A DNA stretch of 45,014 nucleotides from SAR86 cluster bacterium (lineage in GTDB: Bacteria; Pseudomonadota; Gammaproteobacteria; Magnimaribacterales; TMED112). The notes beneath the pieces are model-generated. The model did no database searches and had not been told where the DNA came from. It saw only the letters and a program-made list of their open reading frames with translations. The position numbers and the translations under genes are program-made. Positions 1-7,645 of the stretch are shown piece by piece. Position 1 is the first letter of the stretch. Each line of letters begins with the position of its first letter. The stretch is from assembly GCA_016779525.1 (NCBI GenBank), contig JADHNL010000009.1, forward strand, positions 1-45,014, read 5' to 3'.

Positions 1-314
1 TTAAGAATACAAAACTTAGAGAAGGTGATGAGGTGATAGTCATATCAGGAAAAGAAAAGGGTAAAAGAGGCAACATTAAACAGATTATTGGCTCAAAATG
101 TGTGATAAACGATCTGAATCTTGCCAAAAGACATACTAGACCTAACCCACAACTTGGTGTCACTGGTGGGATTGTTGAAAAAGCAATGCCCATAGACCTT
201 TCTAATGTGATGATATGGAATAGCTCAGCTAAAAAAAGAGATAGAGTGGGGTTTAAATTAGACGGTGCAAAAAAGTCAAGAATATTTAAATCAACTGGTA
301 AAGAGATTAAATAA
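1..314 (+). CDS. rplX: 50S ribosomal protein L24 (5' end cut by window)
   Basis: L24 is an early assembly protein of the large subunit that binds 23S rRNA. The frame is open from base 3 and gives 103 residues, aligning almost from the first residue of E. coli L24 (104 aa), so only a few codons lie left of the window. The KOW segment ([15 protein letters not shown]) is at visible residues 9-23, and the [10 protein letters not shown] and DRVGFK segments follow. The GTG at 33 falls inside this conserved block and is not the start. The stop overlaps the rplE ATG by one base, as expected inside the spc operon. L14 should lie just upstream. Confidence 0.95.
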   Translation, partial: KNTKLREGDEVIVISGKEKGKRGNIKQIIGSKCVINDLNLAKRHTRPNPQLGVTGGIVEKAMPIDLSNVMIWNSSAKKRDRVGFKLDGAKKSRIFKSTGKEIK

Positions 315-859
315 TGAATTTAAAAGAAAAATACACAAAAGAAATAGCACCTTCTTTACAAGAAAAGTTAGGTTTTAAATCTGTGATGGAGGTCCCAAGA
401 CTCAAAAAAATTACTATTAATATGGGTGTTGGTGAAGCATCAAATGATAAGGGTGTGCTGGAGAATGCTGTTAGAGATCTTGAATCAATAGCAGGGCAAA
501 AACCTGTTGTAACAAAAGCAAGAAAAGCCGTATCAAGTTTCAAAATTCGTGAGCAGTATCCAATAGGGTGTAAGGTAACTTTAAGAGGCAGTAAAATGTA
601 TGATTTCTTTGAAAGGCTTATAAATTTAGCAATTCCAAGAGAGAAAGACTTTAGAGGGTTAAGCCCAAAATCTTTTGATGGACAAGGAAATTATAATTTA
701 GGGATTAAGGAACAGATAATTTTCCCAGAAATTGACTATGACAAAGTTGATAAACTGAGAGGCATGGACATTGCTATTACTACATCAGCGAAGAATGACT
801 CCGATGCTCAAGAGCTTCTTGCAGAATTTAACTTTCCATTTAGAGGTAGAAATGGCTAG
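314..859 (+). CDS. rplE: 50S ribosomal protein L5
   Basis: L5 binds 5S rRNA and forms part of the central protuberance of the large subunit. The product has 181 aa (E. coli 179) and carries the family blocks [15 protein letters not shown] near residues 29-43, [20 protein letters not shown] near 76-95, and [19 protein letters not shown] near 113-131. The ATG overlaps the rplX stop by one base, so translation is probably coupled. Its 3' end overlaps rpsN by 8 bases. Nothing about it is unusual. Confidence 0.97.
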   Translation: MNLKEKYTKEIAPSLQEKLGFKSVMEVPRLKKITINMGVGEASNDKGVLENAVRDLESIAGQKPVVTKARKAVSSFKIREQYPIGCKVTLRGSKMYDFFERLINLAIPREKDFRGLSPKSFDGQGNYNLGIKEQIIFPEIDYDKVDKLRGMDIAITTSAKNDSDAQELLAEFNFPFRGRNG

Positions 860-1154
860 AAAATCAATAGTAGAAAGAGAAAAGTTAAAATTAAAATTGG
901 TCGCAAAATACGCTGTAAAAAGGCAAGCGCTTAAAGATGCACAGAAGAAAGCAACAACTTTTGAAGAAAAAATGGAGGTTCAAAGACAGCTACAGAAACT
1001 TCCAAGAAGATCGAATCCAAATCGAGTTGTACGAAGATGCGCAATAACAGGAAGACCCAAAGGTGTCTATAGAAAATTTGGATTGAGCAGATCAAAACTT
1101 AGGGAGATGGCAATGAGTGGCAAACTTCCAGGAGTAAAAAAATCAAGTTGGTAA
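852..1154 (+). CDS. rpsN: 30S ribosomal protein S14
   Basis: S14 belongs to the head of the small subunit. The start is the ATG at 852, giving 100 aa beginning [10 protein letters not shown], which matches the usual 100-101 aa of the long, zinc-free type. Upstream codons in the same frame lie within rplE and are not used. The C-terminal [20 protein letters not shown] block is typical. Only one Cys remains, so this is the C-minus form without a zinc ribbon. It overlaps rplE by 8 bases and is followed by rpsH after 4 bases. Confidence 0.97.
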   Translation: MARKSIVEREKLKLKLVAKYAVKRQALKDAQKKATTFEEKMEVQRQLQKLPRRSNPNRVVRRCAITGRPKGVYRKFGLSRSKLREMAMSGKLPGVKKSSW

Positions 1155-1158
1155 TATT

Positions 1159-1545
1159 ATGACAGATCCTATAGCAGACCTTTTAACCAGAATTAGAAAC
1201 GCACACCTTAGAGGCAAGGAAACAGTTAATGCTCCTTTTTCTAAATTAAAGCATGAAATTCTAAAACTTCTTGTTAAAGAAGGGTACGTCTCATCTGTAA
1301 AGAAAGTAAAAAAAGAGTTTGACGAGCTTGAAATTACGTTGAAGTATGTTGGAGAGTCACCAGTAATCAAAGAAATCAAACGGGAATCGAGACCTGGACT
1401 AAGAAAGTACCTAAGCTACAAAGACATTAAGCCTTTTAAAGGCGGCCTAGGCATTCAGGTTATCTCAACCAGTAAAGGGCTTTTGACAGACAAACAAGCA
1501 ATAAAAGACCAAGTTGGTGGCGAGGTTATTTGTAGGGTATTTTAA
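1159..1545 (+). CDS. rpsH: 30S ribosomal protein S8
   Basis: S8 binds the central domain of 16S rRNA and in E. coli represses the spc operon by binding the rplE mRNA. The product has 128 aa (E. coli 130). The N-terminal MTDPIADLLTRIRNA and the C-terminal GLLTDKQAIKDQVGGEVIC blocks are diagnostic. Positions between rpsN and rplF follow the standard spc order. I did not identify an S8 target hairpin in the rplE start region, so autoregulation here is unproven. Confidence 0.97.
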   Translation: MTDPIADLLTRIRNAHLRGKETVNAPFSKLKHEILKLLVKEGYVSSVKKVKKEFDELEITLKYVGESPVIKEIKRESRPGLRKYLSYKDIKPFKGGLGIQVISTSKGLLTDKQAIKDQVGGEVICRVF

Positions 1546-1547
1546 TC

Positions 1548-2084
1548 ATGTCAAGAATTGCTAAAGATCCAGTAAAAATCCCAAGTGGCGTTCAGGTAGC
1601 TTGTGAGGGCAATAACATTTCATTTAAGGGGCCTAAAGGAGAATTGAGCCTTCAGGTACATCCCGATGTGAAATTTGATATTGGTGAAAACAGCATTCAA
1701 GTTAAATGGGAAAGAGATGAAGATAGTGCAATGGCAGGAACAATGCGTGCTTTAATATCTAATAATGTTATCGGTGTAAGTGAAGGCTACACTAAAAACA
1801 TAAAGTTAAATGGTGTTGGTTACAGAGCCAATATTCAAGGAAAGAAATTATCTCTTACTCTAGGGTTTTCTCATCCTGTAGAGTATGTTTTGCCTGATGG
1901 AATAGAAGCCAAATCTGAAAATCAAACAGAATTTAACTTAACCTCTAACAATAAACAGCTACTTGGCCAAATATGTGCTGAAATTAGAGCTTACAGGCCT
2001 CCTGAGCCGTATAAAGGTAAAGGAATTTTTATTGACAATGAACATGTAGTTAGAAAAGAAAGGAAAAAAGCAGCAGCAGGTTAA
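1548..2084 (+). CDS. rplF: 50S ribosomal protein L6
   Basis: L6 sits near the GTPase-associated region of the large subunit. The product has 178 aa (E. coli 177), with the tandem alpha-beta repeats of the family and the C-terminal signature EIRAYRPPEPYKGKGI near residues 147-162. It starts with MSRIAKDPV two bases after the rpsH stop and is followed by rplR after 4 bases. Confidence 0.97.
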   Translation: MSRIAKDPVKIPSGVQVACEGNNISFKGPKGELSLQVHPDVKFDIGENSIQVKWERDEDSAMAGTMRALISNNVIGVSEGYTKNIKLNGVGYRANIQGKKLSLTLGFSHPVEYVLPDGIEAKSENQTEFNLTSNNKQLLGQICAEIRAYRPPEPYKGKGIFIDNEHVVRKERKKAAAG

Positions 2085-2088
2085 ATAA

Positions 2089-2436
2089 ATGAGCAAAGAG
2101 ATAGCAAGAAATAGAAGAGCTAAAAAGCAGAGAGCCATTTTGCAAAAAAGAGGCTTATTAAGGGTCACAGTTTTGAAATCAAATAATCATATTAGTGCTC
2201 AGCTTGTTGATTCAAGCAATGGAAATGTATTAACCACAGTTTCAACATTGCAAAAGACACTAAAAATAGAGTCTGGAGGCAATGTAAATGCTGCTAAGGT
2301 GATTGGATCTGAAATAGCAAAAAAATCAATTGAACTTGGACATAAAAAGGTAACTTTTGATAGATCTGGCTATAGATATCATGGCCGAGTTAAAGCACTA
2401 GCTGATGGAGCCCGGGAAGGAGGTTTGGAATTCTAA
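2089..2436 (+). CDS. rplR: 50S ribosomal protein L18
   Basis: L18 binds 5S rRNA together with L5. The product has 115 aa (E. coli 117). The family C-terminal segment [20 protein letters not shown] lies near residues 89-108 and ends with the normal GAREGGLEF. The gene overlaps the rpsE start by one base (TAATG arrangement), so the two are probably translationally coupled. Confidence 0.97.
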   Translation: MSKEIARNRRAKKQRAILQKRGLLRVTVLKSNNHISAQLVDSSNGNVLTTVSTLQKTLKIESGGNVNAAKVIGSEIAKKSIELGHKKVTFDRSGYRYHGRVKALADGAREGGLEF

Positions 2437-2924
2437 TGGAAAATACTCAATTACAAGGAATGCAGCAACAGGATGCACTTGTCGAGAAACTTGTACAAGT
2501 GAATAGAGTTGCTAAAACGGTTAAAGGTGGAAGAGTTATGTCTTTTACAGCATTGACTGTCGTTGGTGATGGCAATGGAAGGGTTGGTTATGGAAGAGGA
2601 AAAGCTAAGGAAGTGCCAGTCGCTATACAGAAAGCATTAGATGAAGCTAAAAGAAGTCTTGTTAATGTAAATCTGAACGGCAATACAATTTGGTATCCAA
2701 TAAATGAGAAAAGCTCCGCAACAAAAGTTTACATGCAGCCTGCTTCCGAGGGTACAGGTATCATTGCTGGTGGAGCAATGAGATCAGTGCTTGAGCTAGT
2801 TGGTGTAAAAAATGTTTTGGCAAAATGTTATGGATCTACAAACCCAATTAATGTTGTAAGAGCGACAATCAATGGGCTATCAAAAATGGAATCTCCTGAA
2901 CAGGTTAAAGAACGTAGAAACTAA
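2436..2924 (+). CDS. rpsE: 30S ribosomal protein S5
   Basis: S5 contributes to decoding accuracy at the mRNA entry side of the small subunit. The product has 162 aa (E. coli 167). The double-stranded RNA-binding-type block [20 protein letters not shown] is near residues 24-43, followed by [18 protein letters not shown]. The C-terminal half has [19 protein letters not shown] and the final [10 protein letters not shown] segment. The N terminus is a little longer and glutamine-rich before the conserved core. Confidence 0.97.
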   Translation: MENTQLQGMQQQDALVEKLVQVNRVAKTVKGGRVMSFTALTVVGDGNGRVGYGRGKAKEVPVAIQKALDEAKRSLVNVNLNGNTIWYPINEKSSATKVYMQPASEGTGIIAGGAMRSVLELVGVKNVLAKCYGSTNPINVVRATINGLSKMESPEQVKERRN

Positions 2925-2925
2925 A

Positions 2926-3108
2926 ATGGCTAAAGTTAGAGTTACACAATTAAAGAGCTTGATTGGTAGAAAGAAGAATCATAGGCTCTCAATCAAAGGA
3001 CTTGGTCTGAAAGGTATTGGAGATACAAGCATTCTTGAGGATACTCCTTCAGTCAGAGGAATGATTAATCAAGTTAGTTATATGATTTCTGTAGAGGAGG
3101 TTAAATAG
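2926..3108 (+). CDS. rpmD: 50S ribosomal protein L30
   Basis: L30 is a small large-subunit protein. The start is the ATG at 2926, one base after the rpsE stop, giving 60 aa (E. coli 59). An in-frame codon further upstream lies within rpsE and is rejected. The product begins [17 protein letters not shown] and carries the LGLKGIGDT block usual for the family. rplO follows immediately, with no spacer. Confidence 0.96.
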   Translation: MAKVRVTQLKSLIGRKKNHRLSIKGLGLKGIGDTSILEDTPSVRGMINQVSYMISVEEVK

Positions 3109-3513
3109 ATGGATAAGCTATCGTTAAATAATTTAAGCGACTCTTCATCAAGAAAAGAAAGAAAAAGAGTTGGTAGAGGCGCAGGTTCTGGGATAGGCAA
3201 AACAGCCGGTCGAGGGCATAAAGGCCAGAAATCAAGATCTGGTGGAAGTATAAGGCCAGGTTTTGAGGGTGGGCAAATGCCACTTCAAATGAGAGTACCA
3301 AAATTCGGTTTTAGCTCAAGAGTCTCAAGAATAAGTGAAAGCATTAATGTAAGCCAACTAACCGAAGTTAAAAAAATTGATATTCAAAGCCTTAAGGATC
3401 TTGGAATAATCAAAAAAAGCACAAGAAAAGTAAAAATCTTCGGCCAAGGGAAGTTAGATACCAAAATCACAGATAAAAATATTAAAGTTTCAAAGGGAGT
3501 AACATTTGAGTAA
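3109..3513 (+). CDS. rplO: 50S ribosomal protein L15
   Basis: L15 is a late-assembly large-subunit protein with a long extended N-terminal tail. The product has 134 aa (E. coli 144). The glycine- and arginine-rich tail reads KRVGRGAGSGIGKTAGRGHK near residues 19-38, followed by GGSIRPGFEGGQMPLQMRVPK. The C-terminal globular part is about ten residues shorter than in E. coli. The 3' end overlaps the secY start by 8 bases. Confidence 0.96.
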   Translation: MDKLSLNNLSDSSSRKERKRVGRGAGSGIGKTAGRGHKGQKSRSGGSIRPGFEGGQMPLQMRVPKFGFSSRVSRISESINVSQLTEVKKIDIQSLKDLGIIKKSTRKVKIFGQGKLDTKITDKNIKVSKGVTFE

Positions 3514-4804
3514 CAGCATGTCAGAGCTATGGCAAAGACTGGGATTTCTAGCTTTTGCATTGCTCGTATACAGACTGGGAACACATATTCCAATACCTGG
3601 CATTAATCCCGAACAAGTTGCAGCTTTATTCCAACAAAGCCAAGGAACCATTCTGCAGTACTTTAACCTATTTTCTGGTGGAGCTCTTGAGAGAATGAGT
3701 ATTTTTGCTTTGAGTGTTGTTCCGTATATTTCTTCAGCAATTGTCATGCAGCTCTTTTCAAACTCATTGCCTTATCTGCAAGAGCTAAAAAAAGAAGGGC
3801 AGTCAGGCAGAAATAAAATTACCCAATACACTAGATATGGGACGGTAGTTTTTGCTCTTGTTCAATCAACTGCATTGACCGTGACATTACAAACTGCAGG
3901 CCTTATTGATGCAGGTAGCATTTTTCAAGCTGTAGTGGCTGTTCTTTCAATTGTTGCAGGCACAGTATTTTTAATGTGGCTTGGAGAGCAAATTTCAGAG
4001 AGAGGAATTGGTAATGGAATTTCTTTGCTAATTGCTACAAGCATCATTGTAGGTGTTCCAAGAGCATTTGGACAAGCACTTGAACAAACCCAACAAGGAG
4101 ATTTAAATTATTTATTACTTATTATCTTAGGCATTCTGTCTATAGTTATAGTCGCTTTTGTTGTATTTGTTGAAAATGCGCAACGCAAGATAACAGTAAA
4201 CTATGCTCAAAGGCATCAGGTAAGGGGTATGGTACAAGCTCCATCTAGCTTCTTGCCGTTAAAGCTAAACATGTCAGGAGTAATTCCAGCAATATTTGCT
4301 AGCACTTTTTTATTATTCCCAGCTTCACTATCATCATGGTTTGGAAATATAGATGGTTTAGGTGGGCTTCAAGAATTTGCTCTGTATCTTAACCCTGGAC
4401 AACCTTTATATATATTGATATTTGTGATTCTAATTGTCTCTTTTTGCTATATATGGTTGGCTTTGACTTTTAATTCCAACGATATTGCTGACAATCTAAA
4501 ACGAGGTGGAGCTTTTATACCTGGAATAAGACCAGGAGAACAAACAGCAAGCTTTGTTGATTTAATATTATCCAGATTGACCGTGTTTGGTGCTTTCTAC
4601 TTATCACTGGTTTGCATTCTGCCACTGATGCTTGTAAACAGCTTTGGAATATCATTTTATCTTGGCGGAACCTCAGTTTTAATTGTAGTTGTTGTGCTTT
4701 TAGATCTTCAAAGGCAAATTCAGTCATATGTTATGAGTGAACAATATGCATCTATATTAAAAAATGCTAATATTTCGGGCTCTAAAAAGAGTAGAAGAAG
4801 ATGA
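3506..4804 (+). CDS. secY: Protein translocase subunit SecY
   Basis: SecY is the channel of the Sec translocon in the inner membrane and works with SecE, SecG and SecA. The product has 432 aa with ten predicted membrane segments. It matches the family over its length: IPIPGI in the first loop, [44 protein letters not shown], and the C-terminal GIRPGEQTA segment. I chose the TTG at 3506 because GGGAG at 3495-3499 is spaced 6 bases from it. The in-frame ATG at 3518 is too far from that site. Its TGA overlaps the rpmJ ATG in an ATGA. Confidence 0.97.
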   Translation: MSNSMSELWQRLGFLAFALLVYRLGTHIPIPGINPEQVAALFQQSQGTILQYFNLFSGGALERMSIFALSVVPYISSAIVMQLFSNSLPYLQELKKEGQSGRNKITQYTRYGTVVFALVQSTALTVTLQTAGLIDAGSIFQAVVAVLSIVAGTVFLMWLGEQISERGIGNGISLLIATSIIVGVPRAFGQALEQTQQGDLNYLLLIILGILSIVIVAFVVFVENAQRKITVNYAQRHQVRGMVQAPSSFLPLKLNMSGVIPAIFASTFLLFPASLSSWFGNIDGLGGLQEFALYLNPGQPLYILIFVILIVSFCYIWLALTFNSNDIADNLKRGGAFIPGIRPGEQTASFVDLILSRLTVFGAFYLSLVCILPLMLVNSFGISFYLGGTSVLIVVVVLLDLQRQIQSYVMSEQYASILKNANISGSKKSRRR

Positions 4805-4914
4805 AAGTAAGATCATCAATAAAAAAAATATGCAAAGACTGTAAGATTGTGAAAAGAACAGGCACACTTTTTGTTATTTGCAAAAACAAGAGACACAAAC
4901 AGAGACAAGGATAA
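4801..4914 (+). CDS. rpmJ: 50S ribosomal protein L36
   Basis: This 37-codon gene encodes L36, a zinc-ribbon protein of the large subunit. It starts at an ATG that overlaps the secY stop (ATGA) and ends TAA. It begins [19 protein letters not shown] and ends KHKQRQG-like with HKQRQG. The likely zinc ligands C11, C14, C27 and H32 are all present, so this is the zinc-binding form. The size and position after secY match the standard operon. Only two bases separate it from rpsM, which leaves no alpha-operon leader. Confidence 0.96.
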   Translation: MKVRSSIKKICKDCKIVKRTGTLFVICKNKRHKQRQG

Positions 4915-4916
4915 TT

Positions 4917-5273
4917 ATGGCTAGAGTAGGCGGAGTAAACATACCAGATAATAAGCATCTTGATGTTTCATTAACACATATTTATGGCATTGGAAGAAAA
5001 ACAGCTCAAGATATTTGTTTAAAACTAAAAATCCGTTTTGATCAGAAAGTGTCAAATTTATCCGAAGCTGATTTAGATAAAATAAGAGATGAGCTTAAAA
5101 ACTTTCAGATTGAAGGAGATTTAAGAAGAGAAATAAACTTCAATATCAAACGATTAATGGATTTAGGTTGTTACCGAGGCATTAGGCACAGGAAGGGACT
5201 TCCATTGAGAGGACAAAGAACAAAAACAAATGCAAGGACTAGAAAAGGCCCAAGGAAGCCTATTAGAGCATAA
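4917..5273 (+). CDS. rpsM: 30S ribosomal protein S13
   Basis: S13 lies in the head of the small subunit and contacts the P-site tRNA and bridge B1. The start is the ATG at 4917, giving 118 aa (E. coli 118) beginning [10 protein letters not shown]. The blocks [16 protein letters not shown] and [20 protein letters not shown] (near 85-104) are diagnostic, and the tail ends [10 protein letters not shown]. An in-frame upstream codon at 4878 lies within rpmJ and is rejected. The final A of the stop codon is shared with the rpsK ATG. Confidence 0.97.
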   Translation: MARVGGVNIPDNKHLDVSLTHIYGIGRKTAQDICLKLKIRFDQKVSNLSEADLDKIRDELKNFQIEGDLRREINFNIKRLMDLGCYRGIRHRKGLPLRGQRTKTNARTRKGPRKPIRA

Positions 5274-5647
5274 TGGCTGGAAAAAAGAAGAATAAAAGAC
5301 TAGTAACAGATGGTATAGCACATGTTAATGCCTCTTTTAATAATACTATCGTGATGATTACTGACATGGGTGGTAACGCTCTATGTTGGGCAACATCAGG
5401 GGGGCAAGGATTCAAAGGGTCAAGAAAAAGCACTCCTTTTGCGGCACAAATTGCTGCAGAACGGGCAGGATCAATGGCAAAAGATTTAGGCATGATTAAT
5501 CTAGAAGTAAGAGTGAAAGGACCTGGGGCTGGTCGAGAATCATCAATTAGAGCATTAAATGGATGTGGTTTAAGAATAAATAAAATTACTGATGTTACAC
5601 CTCTTCCCCACAATGGATGTAGGCCACCAAAAAAGAGGAGAGTTTAA
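5273..5647 (+). CDS. rpsK: 30S ribosomal protein S11
   Basis: S11 is a platform protein near the mRNA exit. The product has 124 aa (E. coli 129). The segments [18 protein letters not shown] and the C-terminal [20 protein letters not shown], followed by RPPKKRRV, are diagnostic. It is overlapped by one base at both ends, with rpsM and rpsD, in a fully coupled alpha operon. Confidence 0.97.
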   Translation: MAGKKKNKRLVTDGIAHVNASFNNTIVMITDMGGNALCWATSGGQGFKGSRKSTPFAAQIAAERAGSMAKDLGMINLEVRVKGPGAGRESSIRALNGCGLRINKITDVTPLPHNGCRPPKKRRV

Positions 5648-6264
5648 TGGCAAGATATACGGGACCAAGATTACGACTTTCCAGGAGAGAAGGTACCGAT
5701 CTCTTGTTAACGACTGGTACAAGATCAATAGAATCTAAATGCAAATTTGAAAACAAGCCTGGAAACAGCAACCCAAGAGGGAGGTTGTCAGACTATGGTA
5801 CTCAGCTTAGAGAAAAACAAAAGGTTAAAAGAATGTATGGGCTTTTAGAGAAACAGTTTAGAAACTACTACCTAAAAGCTGCAAAAACAAAAGGGAATAC
5901 CGGAGAGAACCTTATGAATATTCTTGAATCCAGACTTGATAATGTGGTCTATAGGATGGGATTTGGAGTAACAAGAGCTGAAGCAAGGCAAATGGTTTCA
6001 CATAAATCAATTGAAGTGAATGGTGAATGTGTAAACGTACCGTCTTACAATGTAAAGCCAGAAGATCAGGTTTCAGTAAGAGAAAAAAGTAAGTCTCAAT
6101 TAAGAATTAAAGCAGCAGCACAACTTGCTAAAAGTAAGGATAAGCATAGTTGGTTAGATGTAAGTCTCGATGATATGACAGGAAAGTTTCTAAGTTATCC
6201 GGATAGATCTGAGTTAAGTTCTGAGATAAACGAAAATTTAATCATTGAGTTGTACTCAAAATAA
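5647..6264 (+). CDS. rpsD: 30S ribosomal protein S4
   Basis: S4 nucleates 30S assembly and in E. coli represses the alpha operon by binding a leader pseudoknot. The product has 205 aa (E. coli 206). It has the N-terminal [19 protein letters not shown] and the S4 RNA-binding domain starting with [20 protein letters not shown] near residues 97-116. Because rpmJ and rpsM are only two bases apart here, the usual leader target cannot exist in its normal place. Confidence 0.97.
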   Translation: MARYTGPRLRLSRREGTDLLLTTGTRSIESKCKFENKPGNSNPRGRLSDYGTQLREKQKVKRMYGLLEKQFRNYYLKAAKTKGNTGENLMNILESRLDNVVYRMGFGVTRAEARQMVSHKSIEVNGECVNVPSYNVKPEDQVSVREKSKSQLRIKAAAQLAKSKDKHSWLDVSLDDMTGKFLSYPDRSELSSEINENLIIELYSK

Positions 6265-6275
6265 TAGAGGGAATT

Positions 6276-7229
6276 ATGGAAAATAAATTAAATGTTTTAG
6301 CACCTGAAGTCGTTAAAGTTGATGAAGTAGATAAAAACAACCTCAAGGTTGTATTGGAGCCTTTTGAAAGAGGATTTGGCTACACAGTTGGACATAGTCT
6401 TAGAAGAATTATGCTCTCTTATATGCCGGGTGCAGCCGTTACAGAAGTTAAGATTGATGGAGTATCACATGAATATGGAACCATAGAGGGCGTTAAGGAA
6501 GATATTTTAGATATTTTACTTAACCTTAAAGATCTTGCCATAAAGTTAGATGGCCCTACAGAAGCTGAGCTTAAGCTTGATGTTAAAAAACCAAAAACAA
6601 TTACAGCTTCTGATTTAGAGCTTCCGGCTGGTGTTGAAGTTGTTGATCCAGATCATGTAATAGCAACACTTGTTGAGCCCAAAAAACTTGTAATGACACT
6701 AAAAGTTAAAAGAGGAATAGGCTATGTGCCAGCAGAGCAGAATTCAGATAAAAGCATAGATACCTTACATTTAGATGCAATCTACTCACCAATTAAAAGA
6801 GTTAACTATAAAGTTGAGAATGCGCGTGTTGAAAATAGAACAGATCTTGACAAGTTAATTCTTGATTTAGAAACAGATGGAACAATTGATGCAAAACAAG
6901 CAGTGAAGTATGCTGCAACCATTATGCAGCATCAATTGTCAGTATTTGTAGATGAAGAGCTTGTTTCTAGAAAAGAGAAAAGAAAAGATAAGTATGATTT
7001 TGATCCTCTGCTACTAAGATCTATTGAAGAGCTTGAGTTAACTGTAAGATCAACAAATTGCCTAAAAGCTGAAAATATTTTCTTAATAGGTGATTTAATT
7101 CAAAGAGCTGAGATGGATTTGTTAAAAACACCCAATCTTGGGAAGAAATCTCTTAACGAAATTAAAGACGAACTGGCATCAAGAGGATTATCTTTAGGCA
7201 CGGTGCTTAAAAACTGGCCCCCAATGTAA
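6276..7229 (+). CDS. rpoA: DNA-directed RNA polymerase subunit alpha
   Basis: The alpha subunit dimerises to start polymerase assembly, and its C-terminal domain contacts UP elements and activators. The product has 317 aa (E. coli 329). The N-terminal assembly domain includes [20 protein letters not shown] near residues 32-51. The C-terminal domain has [14 protein letters not shown], whose Arg corresponds to the DNA-contacting R265 of E. coli, and [20 protein letters not shown]. The tail after NWPPM is a few residues shorter. AGAGGGAAT just before the ATG contains a good ribosome binding site. Confidence 0.98.
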   Translation: MENKLNVLAPEVVKVDEVDKNNLKVVLEPFERGFGYTVGHSLRRIMLSYMPGAAVTEVKIDGVSHEYGTIEGVKEDILDILLNLKDLAIKLDGPTEAELKLDVKKPKTITASDLELPAGVEVVDPDHVIATLVEPKKLVMTLKVKRGIGYVPAEQNSDKSIDTLHLDAIYSPIKRVNYKVENARVENRTDLDKLILDLETDGTIDAKQAVKYAATIMQHQLSVFVDEELVSRKEKRKDKYDFDPLLLRSIEELELTVRSTNCLKAENIFLIGDLIQRAEMDLLKTPNLGKKSLNEIKDELASRGLSLGTVLKNWPPM

Positions 7230-7231
7230 TT

Positions 7232-7645
7232 ATGAGACATAAAAAGCTTAGCAGAAGATTTAGTAGAACCTCATCACATAGACAAGCAATGATGAGGAAT
7301 CTTGCTATATCTTTAATTGATCATGAAATCATCAAAACAACTGTAGAAAAAGGTAAAGAGTTAAGAAGATTTTTGGAACCTTTAATTACAAAGTCCAAAC
7401 AAGATACGTTACATTCAAGAAGAATTGTGCTTTCAAAACTAAATTCAAACCCTGCTGTTTTAAAGCTTTTTAGTGAAATAGGCCCGAGATTTTCTGAAAC
7501 AAATGGTGGCTATTTAAGAGTTGTTAAGGCTGGATTTAGAGAGGGCGACAAAGCTGATATTTGTTATGTAGAGCTAACAAATAGATCTGATTCTGAGCAG
7601 CTTGAATCTTCAGACTCGGAGATTATTGCTGAAGAATCTAACTAA
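7232..7645 (+). CDS. rplQ: 50S ribosomal protein L17
   Basis: L17 lines the polypeptide exit region. The product has 137 aa. The N-terminal MRHKKLSRRFSRTSSHRQAM block and GGYLRVVKAGFREGDKADI are typical, followed by a longer acidic, serine-rich tail than the 127-aa E. coli protein. It ends the spc-alpha gene run. Its stop overlaps the 3' end of the convergent uvrA by 8 bases, so there is no intergenic terminator. Confidence 0.96.
   Translation: MRHKKLSRRFSRTSSHRQAMMRNLAISLIDHEIIKTTVEKGKELRRFLEPLITKSKQDTLHSRRIVLSKLNSNPAVLKLFSEIGPRFSETNGGYLRVVKAGFREGDKADICYVELTNRSDSEQLESSDSEIIAEESN

Noticed and set aside
5263..5613. 116-codon open frame opposite rpsK
   Set aside because: Shadow of the conserved S11 gene; no independent support.
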